This document shows positions 1 through 9,016 of a DNA stretch of 64,000 nt, in pieces. The stretch comes from Paenibacillus sp. FSL M7-0420 (GTDB lineage: Bacteria > Bacillota > Bacilli > Paenibacillales > Paenibacillaceae). Where the stretch lies: NCBI RefSeq assembly GCF_038002345.1, contig NZ_JBBOCJ010000001.1, positions 1,426,001-1,490,000 of the forward strand, given 5' to 3'. Position 1 is the stretch's first letter. Every line of letters starts with the position of its first letter. The position numbers and the translations under genes are program-made. The notes under the pieces were generated by a model, which did no database searches, was not told the DNA's origin, and saw only the letters and a list, made by a program, of their open reading frames with translations.

Positions 1-1
1 G

Positions 2-484
2 GTGGTCCGCCGGGGACTGCATGCGCTTGGGGTTGACTTTGGCCCCACACATACAGAGGTTGCTCTCACTCCTGAAGGTCCCAAGATTATCGAATTCAAT
101 CCGCGGATGGTAGGCGGGCCTGTTCCGGAGATGATTAAATACGCAACCGGCATTGACCTGCCGCGTGAAGTGCTTCGTATGCATATGGGGGAGGCCCCGG
201 AGTTGACGCCGAGCGTCACGCGTGGTGCTGCTTCACGGGAATTCTGTTCCCCGGTTGACGGGAGGCTGATCGAGGTTACGGGGCTTAAGGAATTAGAGGG
301 GCGTGCGGACATTCTGCGATCGCATTTCATTGCTGCCGGGCGCGAGGTGTCCTTTCCGAGATCTAATTTTGACTGGATTGGCAGAGTGATGGTTGGAGGG
401 GACGATGCAGAGCAGGCTGAGCAGAAGTGCAGTGAAATCCAGAATACGATCGGCTTGCATATTGCAGCCAGACCTATAAGCTGA
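2..484 (+). CDS. ATP-grasp ligase, C-terminal part (cut by window edge)
   Basis: This is the C-terminal 160 residues of an ATP-grasp family carboxylate-amine ligase; the start lies left of the window. The visible segment has the family's metal-binding core: G-(P)-T-H-T-E-V near residues 14-20 and I-I-E-F-N-P-R near 29-35, where Glu and Asn bind Mg-ATP, followed by the usual GGPVPEMI. Such enzymes join a carboxylate to an amine through an acyl phosphate. The stop is 12-15 nt before the SbnB-like gene, so the two are almost surely one operon. That pairing suggests condensation of a diaminopropionate-containing metabolite, by inference. The exact substrate cannot be read from this fragment. Confidence 0.85.
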   Translation: MVRRGLHALGVDFGPTHTEVALTPEGPKIIEFNPRMVGGPVPEMIKYATGIDLPREVLRMHMGEAPELTPSVTRGAASREFCSPVDGRLIEVTGLKELEGRADILRSHFIAAGREVSFPRSNFDWIGRVMVGGDDAEQAEQKCSEIQNTIGLHIAARPIS

Positions 485-498
485 GGAGGCCTTTGAGC

Positions 499-1473
499 AT
501 GTTATATCTGAATACCACAAACCTGGAGCAGATGAATCTTCCCTGGGCACTGTGCATGGATACGATACGGAGTACTGTCCAAGTGATGGCAGCGCATGAA
601 TTCTCCCAGCCGATTAAACCTTATCTGCTCTTTGATAAAGATCCAAGCAGCCGGATTATTGCCATGCCCGCTTATGTGGGCGGAGAGATCGGGATGGCAG
701 GCATCAAGTGGATCGCCAGTTTTCCCGGTAACCATGGCAGGCAGCTTCCCCGTGCCCACTCGGTTACGATACTGAATGATTCCGGCAGCGGGAAGCCGGT
801 GGCTATCATCAACAGTCCGCTTATCTCCGGGATTCGCACAGCTTCAGTCAGTGGACTGATGATCCAGGAATACGAGAAGGTACACCCTTTTGCCGGTAAA
901 ATGATTGCCGGTATTGTCGGGTTCGGACCGATCGGTCAGCTCCATCTGTCGATGCTGAATCAGCTGCTCGGGGACCGGCTGGAGGAGGTTCGGATCTTTG
1001 ATCAGAATCCGGGTGCTCTGGAGCATATCCCGGAAGAGCTTGGGACAAGGGTGCGTCCCGTGAATTCCTGGGAGGAAGCCTACGAAGGGGCTGATCTGTT
1101 CATCACCTGTACAATTTCCAGCTCCGGTTATATTGACCGTAAACCCAAAGACCAGAGTCTGCTGCTGAACGTGTCACTGCGCGATTTCACCCCGGCTATC
1201 TTAAGCTACACCTCTGCCATTATTGTCGATGACTGGGATGAAGTGTGCCGTGCGAATACGGATATTGAACATATGCATCATCAAAGAGGGCTGCGGAAGG
1301 AAGACACGGCGTCCATCGTCGAGGTGGTCTGCGGCAACGCGCTGGCCAAATTCCCGAAGGAGGAAGCGGTCATGTTCAATCCGATGGGAATGGCTGCCTT
1401 TGATATTGCCATAGGATCACTATATTATCGTGAAGCGCTGAATCGCGGGTATGGTAAGGAGTTAGAGGAGTAG
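499..1473 (+). CDS. sbnB: SbnB-like 2,3-diaminopropionate biosynthesis dehydrogenase
   Basis: This is an ornithine cyclodeaminase/mu-crystallin superfamily enzyme most like SbnB, which oxidatively cleaves N-(1-amino-1-carboxyethyl)-glutamate to give L-2,3-diaminopropionate, 2-oxoglutarate and NADH. Supporting motifs are the N-terminal MLYLN, QPIKPYL, RIIAMPAYVGG, GIKWIASFPGN, the Rossmann motif GFGPIGQLHLS (about residues 135-145), VVDDW-type IVDDWDEVCR and the C-terminal NPMGMA. An earlier in-frame TTG lies at 493, but GGAGG at 485-489 is only 3 nt from it and 9 nt from the ATG at 499, so I start at 499. In staphyloferrin B clusters SbnB works with the synthase SbnA; no sbnA is visible here and would be expected upstream, outside the window. 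Confidence 0.85.
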   Translation: MLYLNTTNLEQMNLPWALCMDTIRSTVQVMAAHEFSQPIKPYLLFDKDPSSRIIAMPAYVGGEIGMAGIKWIASFPGNHGRQLPRAHSVTILNDSGSGKPVAIINSPLISGIRTASVSGLMIQEYEKVHPFAGKMIAGIVGFGPIGQLHLSMLNQLLGDRLEEVRIFDQNPGALEHIPEELGTRVRPVNSWEEAYEGADLFITCTISSSGYIDRKPKDQSLLLNVSLRDFTPAILSYTSAIIVDDWDEVCRANTDIEHMHHQRGLRKEDTASIVEVVCGNALAKFPKEEAVMFNPMGMAAFDIAIGSLYYREALNRGYGKELEE

Positions 1474-1498
1474 GGGGCAGGATCAGCATATAAAATAA

Positions 1499-1533
1499 CC
1501 GGGCCGGATAAGAGATACTCTTGTCCGGCCCGG
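1499..1533. terminator. Hairpin terminator between convergent genes
   Basis: The arms CCGGGCCGGA (1499-1508) and TCCGGCCCGG (1524-1533) pair perfectly and extend inward to a 3-nt loop with one G-T wobble. On the minus strand the stem is followed by TTATTTT, so it best fits the end of the small minus-strand gene; it probably also stops the sbnB transcript. Confidence 0.7.
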
Positions 1534-1556
1534 CTGTGTACTGCCTCGTCACAAGG

Positions 1557-1763
1557 CTACGGATTCTTGCGGTTCTTCTTCTCTTCCGGGTCTGGTGCAA
1601 GGCCGGGAGCCGCTACCTCCGGGTCATTCCCCAGCACGGCGCCTACGAGCTCATCCAGCTTGTCTGTTTCCGATTGACCGTCCGCCGGACTGGATTCGCC
1701 CTCCGGGATCGGGTGGACACCTGCGGTGCGTCCGTCAAGCGGAGCTTTTGTATCATCCTTCAT
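1557..1763 (-). CDS. Small acidic hypothetical protein (68 aa)
   Basis: I do not recognise a family. The protein is short, hydrophilic, rich in Asp, Glu, Pro and Gly and probably disordered, with a Lys/Arg/Asn-rich end (EEKKNRKNP). There is no signal peptide, membrane segment or cysteine. I accept it as a gene because AAGGGAG lies about 9 nt before the ATG at 1763 and because well-formed hairpins flank it on both sides (1499-1533 and 1874-1914). It is monocistronic between convergent or unrelated genes. Its amino-acid composition resembles the many small uncharacterised proteins of spore formers, but that is only an impression. Confidence 0.55.
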   Translation of the reverse strand: MKDDTKAPLDGRTAGVHPIPEGESSPADGQSETDKLDELVGAVLGNDPEVAAPGLAPDPEEKKNRKNP

Positions 1764-1873
1764 CTGTATGTCTCCCTTCTAAGTGCAGGTTCTGTCTTAG
1801 GATGTGTCTGCGATAACCGTTCTATGTAACGATAACCGCTGCGGGGGCTGATGAAACCATGCGGGGAGCAAAT

Positions 1874-1914
1874 AAAAGCCGGGAGTCCTGATCATGCGGG
1901 ACTCCCGGCTTTTT
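1874..1914. terminator. Bidirectional intrinsic terminator
   Basis: The 15-bp arms at 1874-1888 and 1899-1913 form a stem that begins with AAAA and ends with TTTTT, so it terminates on either strand. It lies just past the stop codon of the minus-strand alpha-galactosidase gene. Confidence 0.85.
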
Positions 1915-1925
1915 CCTGGCTTCTA

Positions 1926-3209
1926 CTATAAAAGGCTATACAGCCGCACCCCGTGCGGAGGCACGGTGGTCTGCAGCACGCCGCCGCCGCTAAGCTCAGC
2001 AGGCGTCTGGCTCCACAGCTCCGTACCTGCGGCTGCGCCGCCGAGGCCGATCTCTTCGAGGCTCAGGTCAACCGGCAGCGGACTGTTGCTGGTGTTGAAG
2101 ACGGCTGCATAGCGGGTACCGTCGTCATGAGCTGCGGTCCAGACGATCAGCTCATCGCGGTACAGGGCTTCCCTGGCGCCATGGCTCTCGCGCTGCATGC
2201 GCAGCACCTCGCGGTTGGTGAGCAGCGACAGGGTCCAGTCGTCATTGTCCCGCAGCTCGCCGCCGAAGATCAGCGGCGAACGGAAAATACTCCAGAGCGA
2301 CATCATCGTCAGCTGCTCGTCCCGGGTGAAGCGGGTCCAGCGGTCATCCCCGCCGCCGTCAACGGAGCGGACGCCGATGTGGCCGAGCGGCAGCATGTCG
2401 CAATCCGGCCAGGAGCCGGCCTGCGGGATGCCCTGCCAGCTGCGGCAGCGGCTGAACATGTCCAGCAGCAGCTCCCAGCGGTCCCAGAAATCATCCGTGA
2501 TGCGCCACATGTTGGCGTGTTCGGTGAAATGTTGTGCGTATTCTACCGGAGCCGGGCCGGGGGAGAGACTCAGGACCATGGGGCGGCCGCAGTTCTCGAT
2601 TGCCCGGGAGATCAGGGCAATCTCCGGCTGATGGGTATCGTATAGTCTGGAAGCGGCGATGTCATCCACCTTGACCAGATCGACGCCCCACTGCGCGTAC
2701 AGTTCAAAGAGTGAATTATAGTAGGCCTGAGCGCCTTCCTTGGAAGCATCGACACCGTACATATCTGTATTCCACGGACAGATGGAGTTCGTGTGCGCGA
2801 TCTCGCGGGCAGTTGCTTCCGTACCGAGAATAGCGGTGCCTGCATGAGCGGCCTGGCGCGGGATACCGCGCATAATATGAATGCCGAACTTCAGTCCCAG
2901 GCTGTGGACATAGTCGGCCAGCGGCTTGAAGCCCTGACCGCCTGCTGCGGAAGGGAAGCGGTTCTCGGCAGGCATCAGCCGGGAGTATTCATCCATGACC
3001 AGCGGGACAAAGGGGCGGTACAGGGAGGACACGGCACCAGGCTCATACCACTGAATGTCAACGGTAATGTAGCTCCAACCGAAGTCTTTGAGATGCTCGG
3101 CCATATATTCCGCATTGCCGCGGATTTCCGCTTCGGTTACGGCTGCGCCGTAGCAATCCCAGCTGTTCCAGCCCAGCGGGGGGACAGGTGCTGCAAGCTT
3201 ATGATTCAT
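1926..3209 (-). CDS. GH27 alpha-galactosidase-type glycosidase
   Basis: This 427-residue glycoside hydrolase of family 27 (clan GH-D) is a retaining enzyme expected to release terminal alpha-galactose or a related alpha-linked sugar. It opens with the family signature PPLGWNSWDCYG (10-21). The predicted nucleophile lies in DLVKVDD (Asp182 or Asp183) and the acid/base in MWRITDDFWDRW (Asp239 or Asp240). The region after about residue 340 fits the usual C-terminal beta-sandwich. No signal peptide is visible, so it acts in the cytoplasm on imported oligosaccharides. AAGGAG lies 8 nt before the ATG. An AraC-type regulator is encoded immediately upstream on the same strand and probably controls it. 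Bacterial GH27 members include other activities, so the substrate is tentative. Confidence 0.88.
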   Translation of the reverse strand: MNHKLAAPVPPLGWNSWDCYGAAVTEAEIRGNAEYMAEHLKDFGWSYITVDIQWYEPGAVSSLYRPFVPLVMDEYSRLMPAENRFPSAAGGQGFKPLADYVHSLGLKFGIHIMRGIPRQAAHAGTAILGTEATAREIAHTNSICPWNTDMYGVDASKEGAQAYYNSLFELYAQWGVDLVKVDDIAASRLYDTHQPEIALISRAIENCGRPMVLSLSPGPAPVEYAQHFTEHANMWRITDDFWDRWELLLDMFSRCRSWQGIPQAGSWPDCDMLPLGHIGVRSVDGGGDDRWTRFTRDEQLTMMSLWSIFRSPLIFGGELRDNDDWTLSLLTNREVLRMQRESHGAREALYRDELIVWTAAHDDGTRYAAVFNTSNSPLPVDLSLEEIGLGGAAAGTELWSQTPAELSGGGVLQTTVPPHGVRLYSLL

Positions 3210-3318
3210 TGTGTAATCTCCTTATCAGATGGATTATTGCTCCTCATAAGTCCATCATAATCAAGGATAAATCCAATATCTATAGTAATCTTATAAGCCG
3301 GATAGCACTATATTGCGC

Positions 3319-4200
3319 TTAGTCAAAAAAGAGCTGGCGGTAAGTCAGGCTCTCGCCCCCACTGCGGAAATCGCCCGGGGTCAGCCCAGTCAGGCTGCGG
3401 AACGCCTTGATAAAGTAGCTTCCGCTGGAGTAGCCGATCTGCTGCGCAATAGCTTCAATGCTTAAGCTCGTCCCCCGGAGCAGTTCCATCGCCTTCTCCG
3501 TTCGGACCCGGGTCAGATAAGCGCCGGGCGTATGGCCGGTGCTGGCCGAGAAGCGGCGGATGAGATGATACTTGGACAGGGAGACATGCTCCGACAGCTG
3601 GTCGATGCTGATCATCTGCGAATAATGCTGCTCGATGTATGCGGCGGCGCGCTTGATATTCTCTGACCAGTTGTCCCTGTCGCGCAGCGTAGCCGCCTGC
3701 ATTCGGGTCAATTCGGTCATGAATTGATAGACGCTGGACGAGGCGATCAGCGGATCGGAGATTCTGCCCGCTCCGGCATCCATGACAATCATCCGCGCCA
3801 GCCGGACAGGGGCACAATCTGCGGGCAGCCGGGGCACCTCGCCCGCTTCGCGCAGGAATCTGCGCCAGTGGGGCAGGATCAGGCTTGGGCGCAGCAGGAG
3901 GAACAGGAACTCCCAGGGCTCTGCCGCATCCGGCGGATAGTAATACCGGTGAGATCCCGGGATTTCCGCCAGCAGAGCCTGTCCGGCCCGGACCCGGTAG
4001 GTCCGGTTCTCTGACTCGAATACGCCCTCACCGGAGAGCGTGTACTGGAACAGCAGCAGCGGGCCGTCGCTGCGCTCCATCCCGTCCCAGCGGTATGCGG
4101 GATCGGAGACGGAATCATAACCGGCTGCGAACAATACGCACAGCTGCAGCTCCTTATCTTCGGCAAAGCGAAAGCCATAGGTCCCTCTGGGGATGTCCAT
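3319..4200 (-). CDS. AraC-family transcriptional regulator
   Basis: This is a 293-residue sugar-type AraC regulator. The N-terminal half is a cupin-like sensor domain (LLFQYTLSGEGVFESENRTYRV... GQALLAEIPG about 50-85). The C-terminal 100 residues carry two helix-turn-helix motifs, ending with the classic IGYSSGSYFIKAFRSLTGLTPGDFR. AGGAGG lies 6 nt before the ATG at 4200, so an upstream in-frame TTG at 4224 is not needed. It is divergent from the SGNH esterase gene and codirectional with the GH27 gene, so both are likely targets. The inducer is unknown. Confidence 0.9.
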   Translation of the reverse strand: MDIPRGTYGFRFAEDKELQLCVLFAAGYDSVSDPAYRWDGMERSDGPLLLFQYTLSGEGVFESENRTYRVRAGQALLAEIPGSHRYYYPPDAAEPWEFLFLLLRPSLILPHWRRFLREAGEVPRLPADCAPVRLARMIVMDAGAGRISDPLIASSSVYQFMTELTRMQAATLRDRDNWSENIKRAAAYIEQHYSQMISIDQLSEHVSLSKYHLIRRFSASTGHTPGAYLTRVRTEKAMELLRGTSLSIEAIAQQIGYSSGSYFIKAFRSLTGLTPGDFRSGGESLTYRQLFFD

Positions 4201-4217
4201 GGATAGCCTCCTTTTTC

Positions 4218-4246
4218 TTGACAAGTACTTAATATCTTAACATATC
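4218..4246 (+). promoter_or_regulatory. Possible promoter of the SGNH esterase gene
   Basis: TTGACA at 4218-4223 is followed after 17 nt by CATATC at 4241-4246, a perfect -35 with a weak -10. It lies in the divergent gap between the AraC gene and the esterase gene, where an activator could compensate for the poor -10. Confidence 0.35.
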
Positions 4247-4309
4247 ATTGCTAATATAAAGCGCCTTTGCTACTGTTACGAATAGAAACGAGAGAAGGAA
4301 GGTTATGGA

Positions 4310-5377
4310 ATGTCCCAGATGCAAACGTACCAACCGGCAGCTAATCAGGTCAGACTCATCGGACGGACCCACTGGATGGGGGAGGTGCTGTGGCTGGCTC
4401 TTTCGGGGAGCGGAGTGGAATTCTCATTCTACGGCCGGGCGGCCCGGATCACTCTGCAAGGCGATGATATCGCTGTAACCGGCAACAATCTGGCCCGGAT
4501 CGGAATCAGCGTTAACGGCCAGCGGGTGATAGACGATCAGGTGGATCAGCTACGCAAAACGTATACAGTGTTCGAAAGCGACACCGGGCAAGAGGTTACT
4601 GTAAGAATTACGAAGCTGTCTGAAGCAGCCATGTCAACGGTTGGCATTGCGGAGATCGCGGTGCTGGCTGAGGAAGGGATTAAGCCGACTCCATCTCCGC
4701 AGCATACGATCGAATTCATCGGTGATTCCATTACCTGCGGGTATGGTGTGGATGATGAAGAAGCGCTGCATACCTTTTCTACGGCTACAGAAGATGTAAC
4801 GAAAGCTTATGCCTACCTGAGCGCAGAGCAGCTTGGTGCGGATTACAGTATGGTGTGTTACAGCGGATACGGCATTATTACCGGCTATACCGAAAATGAT
4901 CAGAAGCTCACCACGCATCTTCTGCCCGATTACTACGAGAAGGTAGGCAAGTCAGAAGGGAGGTTCGGCGGCAGTCTGCTGCCTCAGGAGATAGCTTGGG
5001 ATTTCAGCAGATTCACGCCGGAGCTGATCGTCATTAATCTGGGGACCAACGACGATTCGTACACGAAGGATGACCCTGCCAAGCAGGCGGATTATGCAGA
5101 GAACTATGTCGCTTTTCTACAAATGGTCAGACGGAATAATCCCGATTCGGCCATACTATGTACGCTGGGAATCATGGGGGACAGGCTGTATCCTGTTCTG
5201 GAGCAGGCGGTTGGCCGCTATACCAAGGAAACCGGCGACAGCAGGATCTCTGTGATGAAATTCGAGGTGCAGCTAGAGGCGGATGGCCACGCTGTTGATT
5301 ATCATCCTTCGCAGGTGACGCATCGCAAAGCGGCGGATAGACTGGCGTCAGAGATCAGGAAGCTGATGAAGTGGTGA
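4310..5377 (+). CDS. SGNH/GDSL esterase, CE2-like
   Basis: This 355-residue protein has the two-part layout of carbohydrate esterase family 2: an N-terminal jelly-roll of about 125 residues followed by an SGNH hydrolase domain. The nucleophile is Ser140 in EFIGDSITCGYG, block III is NLGTNDD, and the C-terminal Asp-His pair is Asp330/His332 in DYHPS. CE2 enzymes remove acetyl groups from plant polysaccharides or their oligomers. There is no signal peptide, so it should deacetylate imported oligosaccharides, which suits its place opposite an AraC regulator and a GH27 enzyme. A purine-rich GAAGGAAGG precedes the ATG at 4310. Specificity is inferred from architecture only. Confidence 0.82.
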   Translation: MSQMQTYQPAANQVRLIGRTHWMGEVLWLALSGSGVEFSFYGRAARITLQGDDIAVTGNNLARIGISVNGQRVIDDQVDQLRKTYTVFESDTGQEVTVRITKLSEAAMSTVGIAEIAVLAEEGIKPTPSPQHTIEFIGDSITCGYGVDDEEALHTFSTATEDVTKAYAYLSAEQLGADYSMVCYSGYGIITGYTENDQKLTTHLLPDYYEKVGKSEGRFGGSLLPQEIAWDFSRFTPELIVINLGTNDDSYTKDDPAKQADYAENYVAFLQMVRRNNPDSAILCTLGIMGDRLYPVLEQAVGRYTKETGDSRISVMKFEVQLEADGHAVDYHPSQVTHRKAADRLASEIRKLMKW

Positions 5378-5384
5378 TTGACGG

Positions 5385-7430
5385 TCACCGGTGAATTCCC
5401 TTCTCGCGCACAAACCTCTCCAGCACCCCGAACTCCTCCGTCACCTTGGTGAACGGCAGCGCGGCAAGGACCTGCTCCCGGTACGGGTTGCGGGCTCCAG
5501 CCGACAGGCGCGAATCCAGGATGCTGAGCACGCCGAGGTCTGTCTCGCTGCGGATCAGGCGCCCGGTGCCTTGCCGCAGGCGGAGCAGCATGTCCGGCAC
5601 ATAGACCTCCATGAGCGGATTCGCCGCCTGCTCCGCCTTGTATTCGTAGACAGGATCCGCCGGAACCGGAAACGGCAGCCGGAAGACGATCAGATGCGAC
5701 AGATCTGCACCCTCGATATTCACGCCTTCCCAGAATACACCGGTACTCAGCAGCACGCCCTTACTCGCCCGGAACTCAGCGATCACCCCGTCTTGGGACG
5801 AGCCTTCCCGCTGCATATGCAGCGCCCATTTCAGCTTCTCCCCACTCAGCTTCTTGTGAATGTATTTCATATCCTCTTTGGCCGAAAAAAGCACCAGCGT
5901 CCGCCCGTCCGTTACATTGCACAGCCGCAGCAGCTCCTTATACGCCGCTTCCAGATAAGCTTCCCGGTTATGGTGGTTATAGTAAGGAACGTTTTTGGCA
6001 ATATACATCATCGTGTGGTTGTCATAATCGAACGGTGAAGCCTGACGCTCCATATACTCCCCCCTGTAGCCCAGCGAGCGGGACAGATAAGCGTATTGCT
6101 CCTCCAGCGTGTCACCGGACTGGCTGAGGGTTGCGGAGGTCAGGATGACAGAGGTTTTGCCGCTAAACAGACTGTATTTCAGGAATCGGCTGATCCCCTT
6201 GGGGCAGATGCTGACGGCAGCTTCTCCCCGGGGCTGGCTGGCCCAGAGCAGATAGTTGTCCTCCGTCCCGGCAAGCACCTGGAAGAGGCCGATCATTCCG
6301 TTCACCGCTTCGAAGGTATTGTCAATCTCCCGTTCATGCCGGGAAGTCAGCACCGAGAGACTGAGGCGGAAATCCTGCAGAAGCTGCACGGCCTGCTGCA
6401 GCGGGACTCCTGTAATCTCCGATACTTTAATCCGGTCAGTGTCCTGCTTCGCCGTGTGCAGCAGGTCTGCTTCAATCTGTCTGAATACCTCTTTGGCACA
6501 GCGACGGACAAACTGGAAGGACTTCATCAGGCTGCGGTCTGCGGATTGCTTAAAGAGCAGCTGCATAGCATCCTCCAGCACCCGGGAGATCTGCCGGAAG
6601 GTGAATTCGAGCGTCTGGGCATCTCTAACCTTGGCTTCCAGATTATGCGCTTCATCTATAATGATCAGCGCGGGGCGTTCTGCGATCAGGCCCTTGGTCC
6701 CTTCCTTTTTCTTGATCAGGTCACGGATCAGCAGGTCCTGGTTCACGATGATGAAGTCCATCTCGCCCGGGCCGGCGTTGATCTTGGCCCGCATGTCGTA
6801 GAAGGTGCAGGTATGCTTGTAGTGGCAGTGCTCGAACTTGCAATCCGTCACACACACGTTAGACCATAAGGCATCACTGACCCCGCCCTTCAGGTCTGCC
6901 CGTTCGTTGATTTCTGCATTCAGGATACGTTCTGCCATTACCGTGAGCGGGGAGCCGGACTCCCCGGACGGGAACAGGTCCGCTGCCCGGTACCGGCAGG
7001 CATATTGCCCCATGCCCTTGCCGACTACAGAGCGGACCATGGAGAAGCCGAGCCGGCTGCCGATGAACCGCAGATCCTTATGGATCTGTTCGGAGAGCTG
7101 GATGGACGAGGTGGCGATAATGACCGGCTGCCGGGAGAACTGGTTGATGAGCAGGCCGGGAATCAGGTAGGCGAAGGATTTGCCGATGCCGACACCGGCT
7201 TCAATCATGGCATTCCGGCCATGGATATAAGCGTCGGCAATATCCAGCGACATATCCTGCTGGCCGAGCCGTTCGGTGAGACCGAGCCGTTTGAACCGGT
7301 CATACATGCGGAAGATCGCATTGACTAGAGCAGGCTCGGCGTCTTTGGCCGGCTCCTTCTTCTGTAATTTGTAGAGATCATTTAACCAGCTGATGACGAC
7401 CGCCCCTTTTCCTGTCAATTGTCCTGTCAA
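5385..7430 (-). CDS. DinG/XPD-like ATP-dependent DNA helicase
   Basis: This is a 681-residue superfamily 2 helicase of the DinG/Rad3 type, a 5'-3' helicase acting on forked DNA, D-loops or R-loops during repair. Walker A is EAGVGIGKSF (77-86), the DEAH box is IIIDEAHNLE, and motif VI is QGTGRLIRSETD near the C-terminus. The Cys residues in QYACRY and the NVCVTDCKFEHCHYKHTC segment sit where Rad3/DinG enzymes bind a 4Fe-4S cluster. It lacks the N-terminal exonuclease domain of the long Bacillus DinG, so it resembles the shorter YoaA-like type. The start is uncertain: TTG at 7430 has no clear ribosome site, and TTG at 7418 is preceded closely by AGGA. It is transcribed toward the esterase gene, with only 7 nt between stops. 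Confidence 0.85.
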   Translation of the reverse strand: MTGQLTGKGAVVISWLNDLYKLQKKEPAKDAEPALVNAIFRMYDRFKRLGLTERLGQQDMSLDIADAYIHGRNAMIEAGVGIGKSFAYLIPGLLINQFSRQPVIIATSSIQLSEQIHKDLRFIGSRLGFSMVRSVVGKGMGQYACRYRAADLFPSGESGSPLTVMAERILNAEINERADLKGGVSDALWSNVCVTDCKFEHCHYKHTCTFYDMRAKINAGPGEMDFIIVNQDLLIRDLIKKKEGTKGLIAERPALIIIDEAHNLEAKVRDAQTLEFTFRQISRVLEDAMQLLFKQSADRSLMKSFQFVRRCAKEVFRQIEADLLHTAKQDTDRIKVSEITGVPLQQAVQLLQDFRLSLSVLTSRHEREIDNTFEAVNGMIGLFQVLAGTEDNYLLWASQPRGEAAVSICPKGISRFLKYSLFSGKTSVILTSATLSQSGDTLEEQYAYLSRSLGYRGEYMERQASPFDYDNHTMMYIAKNVPYYNHHNREAYLEAAYKELLRLCNVTDGRTLVLFSAKEDMKYIHKKLSGEKLKWALHMQREGSSQDGVIAEFRASKGVLLSTGVFWEGVNIEGADLSHLIVFRLPFPVPADPVYEYKAEQAANPLMEVYVPDMLLRLRQGTGRLIRSETDLGVLSILDSRLSAGARNPYREQVLAALPFTKVTEEFGVLERFVREKGIHR

Positions 7431-7565
7431 TGTTAGTCTTGTCCTGCATGGATTACGGCAGAGGTTGTTATTATCTTAGATGGCGGGCGAAGAGTCAAGG
7501 GTTAAGGCTGAATTTGTAATCTAGATTCTGGAAGTTCGTCCCTTGCAGGCGGGAGCGGGGCTACA

Positions 7566-7595
7566 TTCGATCGGAAGGTCCGTATCTATTATAAT
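7566..7595 (+). promoter_or_regulatory. Possible SigA promoter
   Basis: TTCGAT (7566-7571) and a perfect TATAAT (7590-7595) are 18 nt apart, 44 nt before the gene at 7639. The -35 is weak. Confidence 0.4.
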
Positions 7596-7638
7596 GAGGG
7601 CATAATCTGCGTACTGATCATGAAGGGAGAGAGAGGAT

Positions 7639-8928
7639 ATGAGCGAACGTCTGCCTTGTCAGACCCCCGGCTGCACGGGAAAGATTCTTCCAGCAACCGC
7701 ACTGAAGACCGGAGGCATCTGTATGCCCTGCTACCAGCAGAAGAAAGCGATGGAAAGACAGGCTTATATTGAACAGAACCGCAAAGAGGTGAACAGGTAT
7801 GCGGGTATCCATGATCCGGTTGAAATTCTCACCATTATGCACAGCCCCCGGAAGCCTGACCCGCTGATCAAGGAAGTTCCTTACCCCCGGACTGCACAGG
7901 AGCTGTATCATGATCTGACAGAGGAAGAGAGAGAACGGATGGAGAGCTATGCCGTTCATTTATTGGAAGAAGAGGATATAGACCAGGCAGAGATGGTTCT
8001 GGTGTCCCTCCTCTGCTTCACGGATACACAGCTTGGGCCGGGTCTGGAAATGCTCCTCCGCACAGGGAATTATGCACCCGCGATTCTTTTCAAGGATGCT
8101 GACGCGAAGGTCCGGGACCGGCTCATTGCCCAGGTGGAGTCGGATCCGGTTAACCGTAATCTGCTGCTGCTGGGGCTGGCCTGGATTGGCGATGAAGAGG
8201 TGGTCAGGCTGTTCGCGGCATGGCGGCAGTCCCCGCCGGAGTGGGCAGCAGCGTTATATCAGGCGCCCGAGACATATGCCCTTGAAGCAGGCTGGGAGCT
8301 GGATGCCGGAGGCGGCAAAAGGCAGCTGTACCATTCCGAATGTTACCCCTTCCTGGTAAGCAGGGAAGACACTCCGCAAGCCCCCGGCGCTCCGGCGGCA
8401 GTTCAAATGCTCCAGACAGGAACGGACGCCTGTCCTTGGTGCGGAGGTGCGCTAACTGTCTTATTCGATTATGATTTGCAGCATCCGCAGGTTAGGTTCA
8501 TGGAGCTGCCCGGCAAGCGTCTGAGGATTGCAGCCTGTATGCACTGCAACTGTTATGGCACTATATATATGAAGGCCGACCTGGAGGGCGGGTATTCATG
8601 GAGTGAATATAATGCTGTTCCCGGATATCTGCCTGACAATACAGGAGGAGCATTGGCGTTCAACACATGGCATGTCATGCAGCTGTCGGAACAGCCGGCA
8701 GGCACATATGAGAGTGCATACTGGGTTCTGGAGGCACCGGCCTCGCAGATCGGAGGTCATCCGGCCTGGATTCAGGATGCGGACTATCCGCCCTGTCCCT
8801 GCTGCGCACAGACGATGACTTTTGCGGCGCAGGCGGATATGGGCCAGGTGGCGGAGGACGAGGGGATTTATTATGCTTTTCTGTGCCGGAAGTGCCTGAT
8901 TACAGCGGTGAATTACCAGCAGACCTGA
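7639..8928 (+). CDS. Zinc-ribbon protein with YwqG/DUF1963-like C-terminus
   Basis: No enzyme function can be assigned to this 429-residue soluble protein. It starts with a likely zinc ribbon (CQTPGC...CMPCYQQ, residues 7-32), followed by a helical stretch that looks HEAT-like (about 85-215, with paired [18 protein letters not shown] and [20 protein letters not shown]). A second cysteine cluster is CPWCGG...CMHCNCYG. The end, [20 protein letters not shown]...[10 protein letters not shown], matches the signature part of the YwqG/DUF1963 family with an extra CPCC and CRKC pair. AAGGGAGAGAGG precedes the ATG. Cytoplasmic metal binding is likely; the role is unknown. Confidence 0.75.
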   Translation: MSERLPCQTPGCTGKILPATALKTGGICMPCYQQKKAMERQAYIEQNRKEVNRYAGIHDPVEILTIMHSPRKPDPLIKEVPYPRTAQELYHDLTEEERERMESYAVHLLEEEDIDQAEMVLVSLLCFTDTQLGPGLEMLLRTGNYAPAILFKDADAKVRDRLIAQVESDPVNRNLLLLGLAWIGDEEVVRLFAAWRQSPPEWAAALYQAPETYALEAGWELDAGGGKRQLYHSECYPFLVSREDTPQAPGAPAAVQMLQTGTDACPWCGGALTVLFDYDLQHPQVRFMELPGKRLRIAACMHCNCYGTIYMKADLEGGYSWSEYNAVPGYLPDNTGGALAFNTWHVMQLSEQPAGTYESAYWVLEAPASQIGGHPAWIQDADYPPCPCCAQTMTFAAQADMGQVAEDEGIYYAFLCRKCLITAVNYQQT

Positions 8929-9016
8929 GTTTCGGGATTTGAAATTTTGGGTATATAAGCTATATTTTCGAAATATAAACGCAAGGCATGCCACAAGCTG
9001 GAAAGTGAGGGTTCTC

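Noticed and set aside
1953..2645. Open frame opposite the GH27 gene
   Set aside because: It is a shadow of the GH27 reading frame; no ribosome site or protein motif.
5391..6869. Open frames opposite the helicase gene
   Set aside because: The helicase motifs on the minus strand account for the region; the plus-strand frames show no motif.
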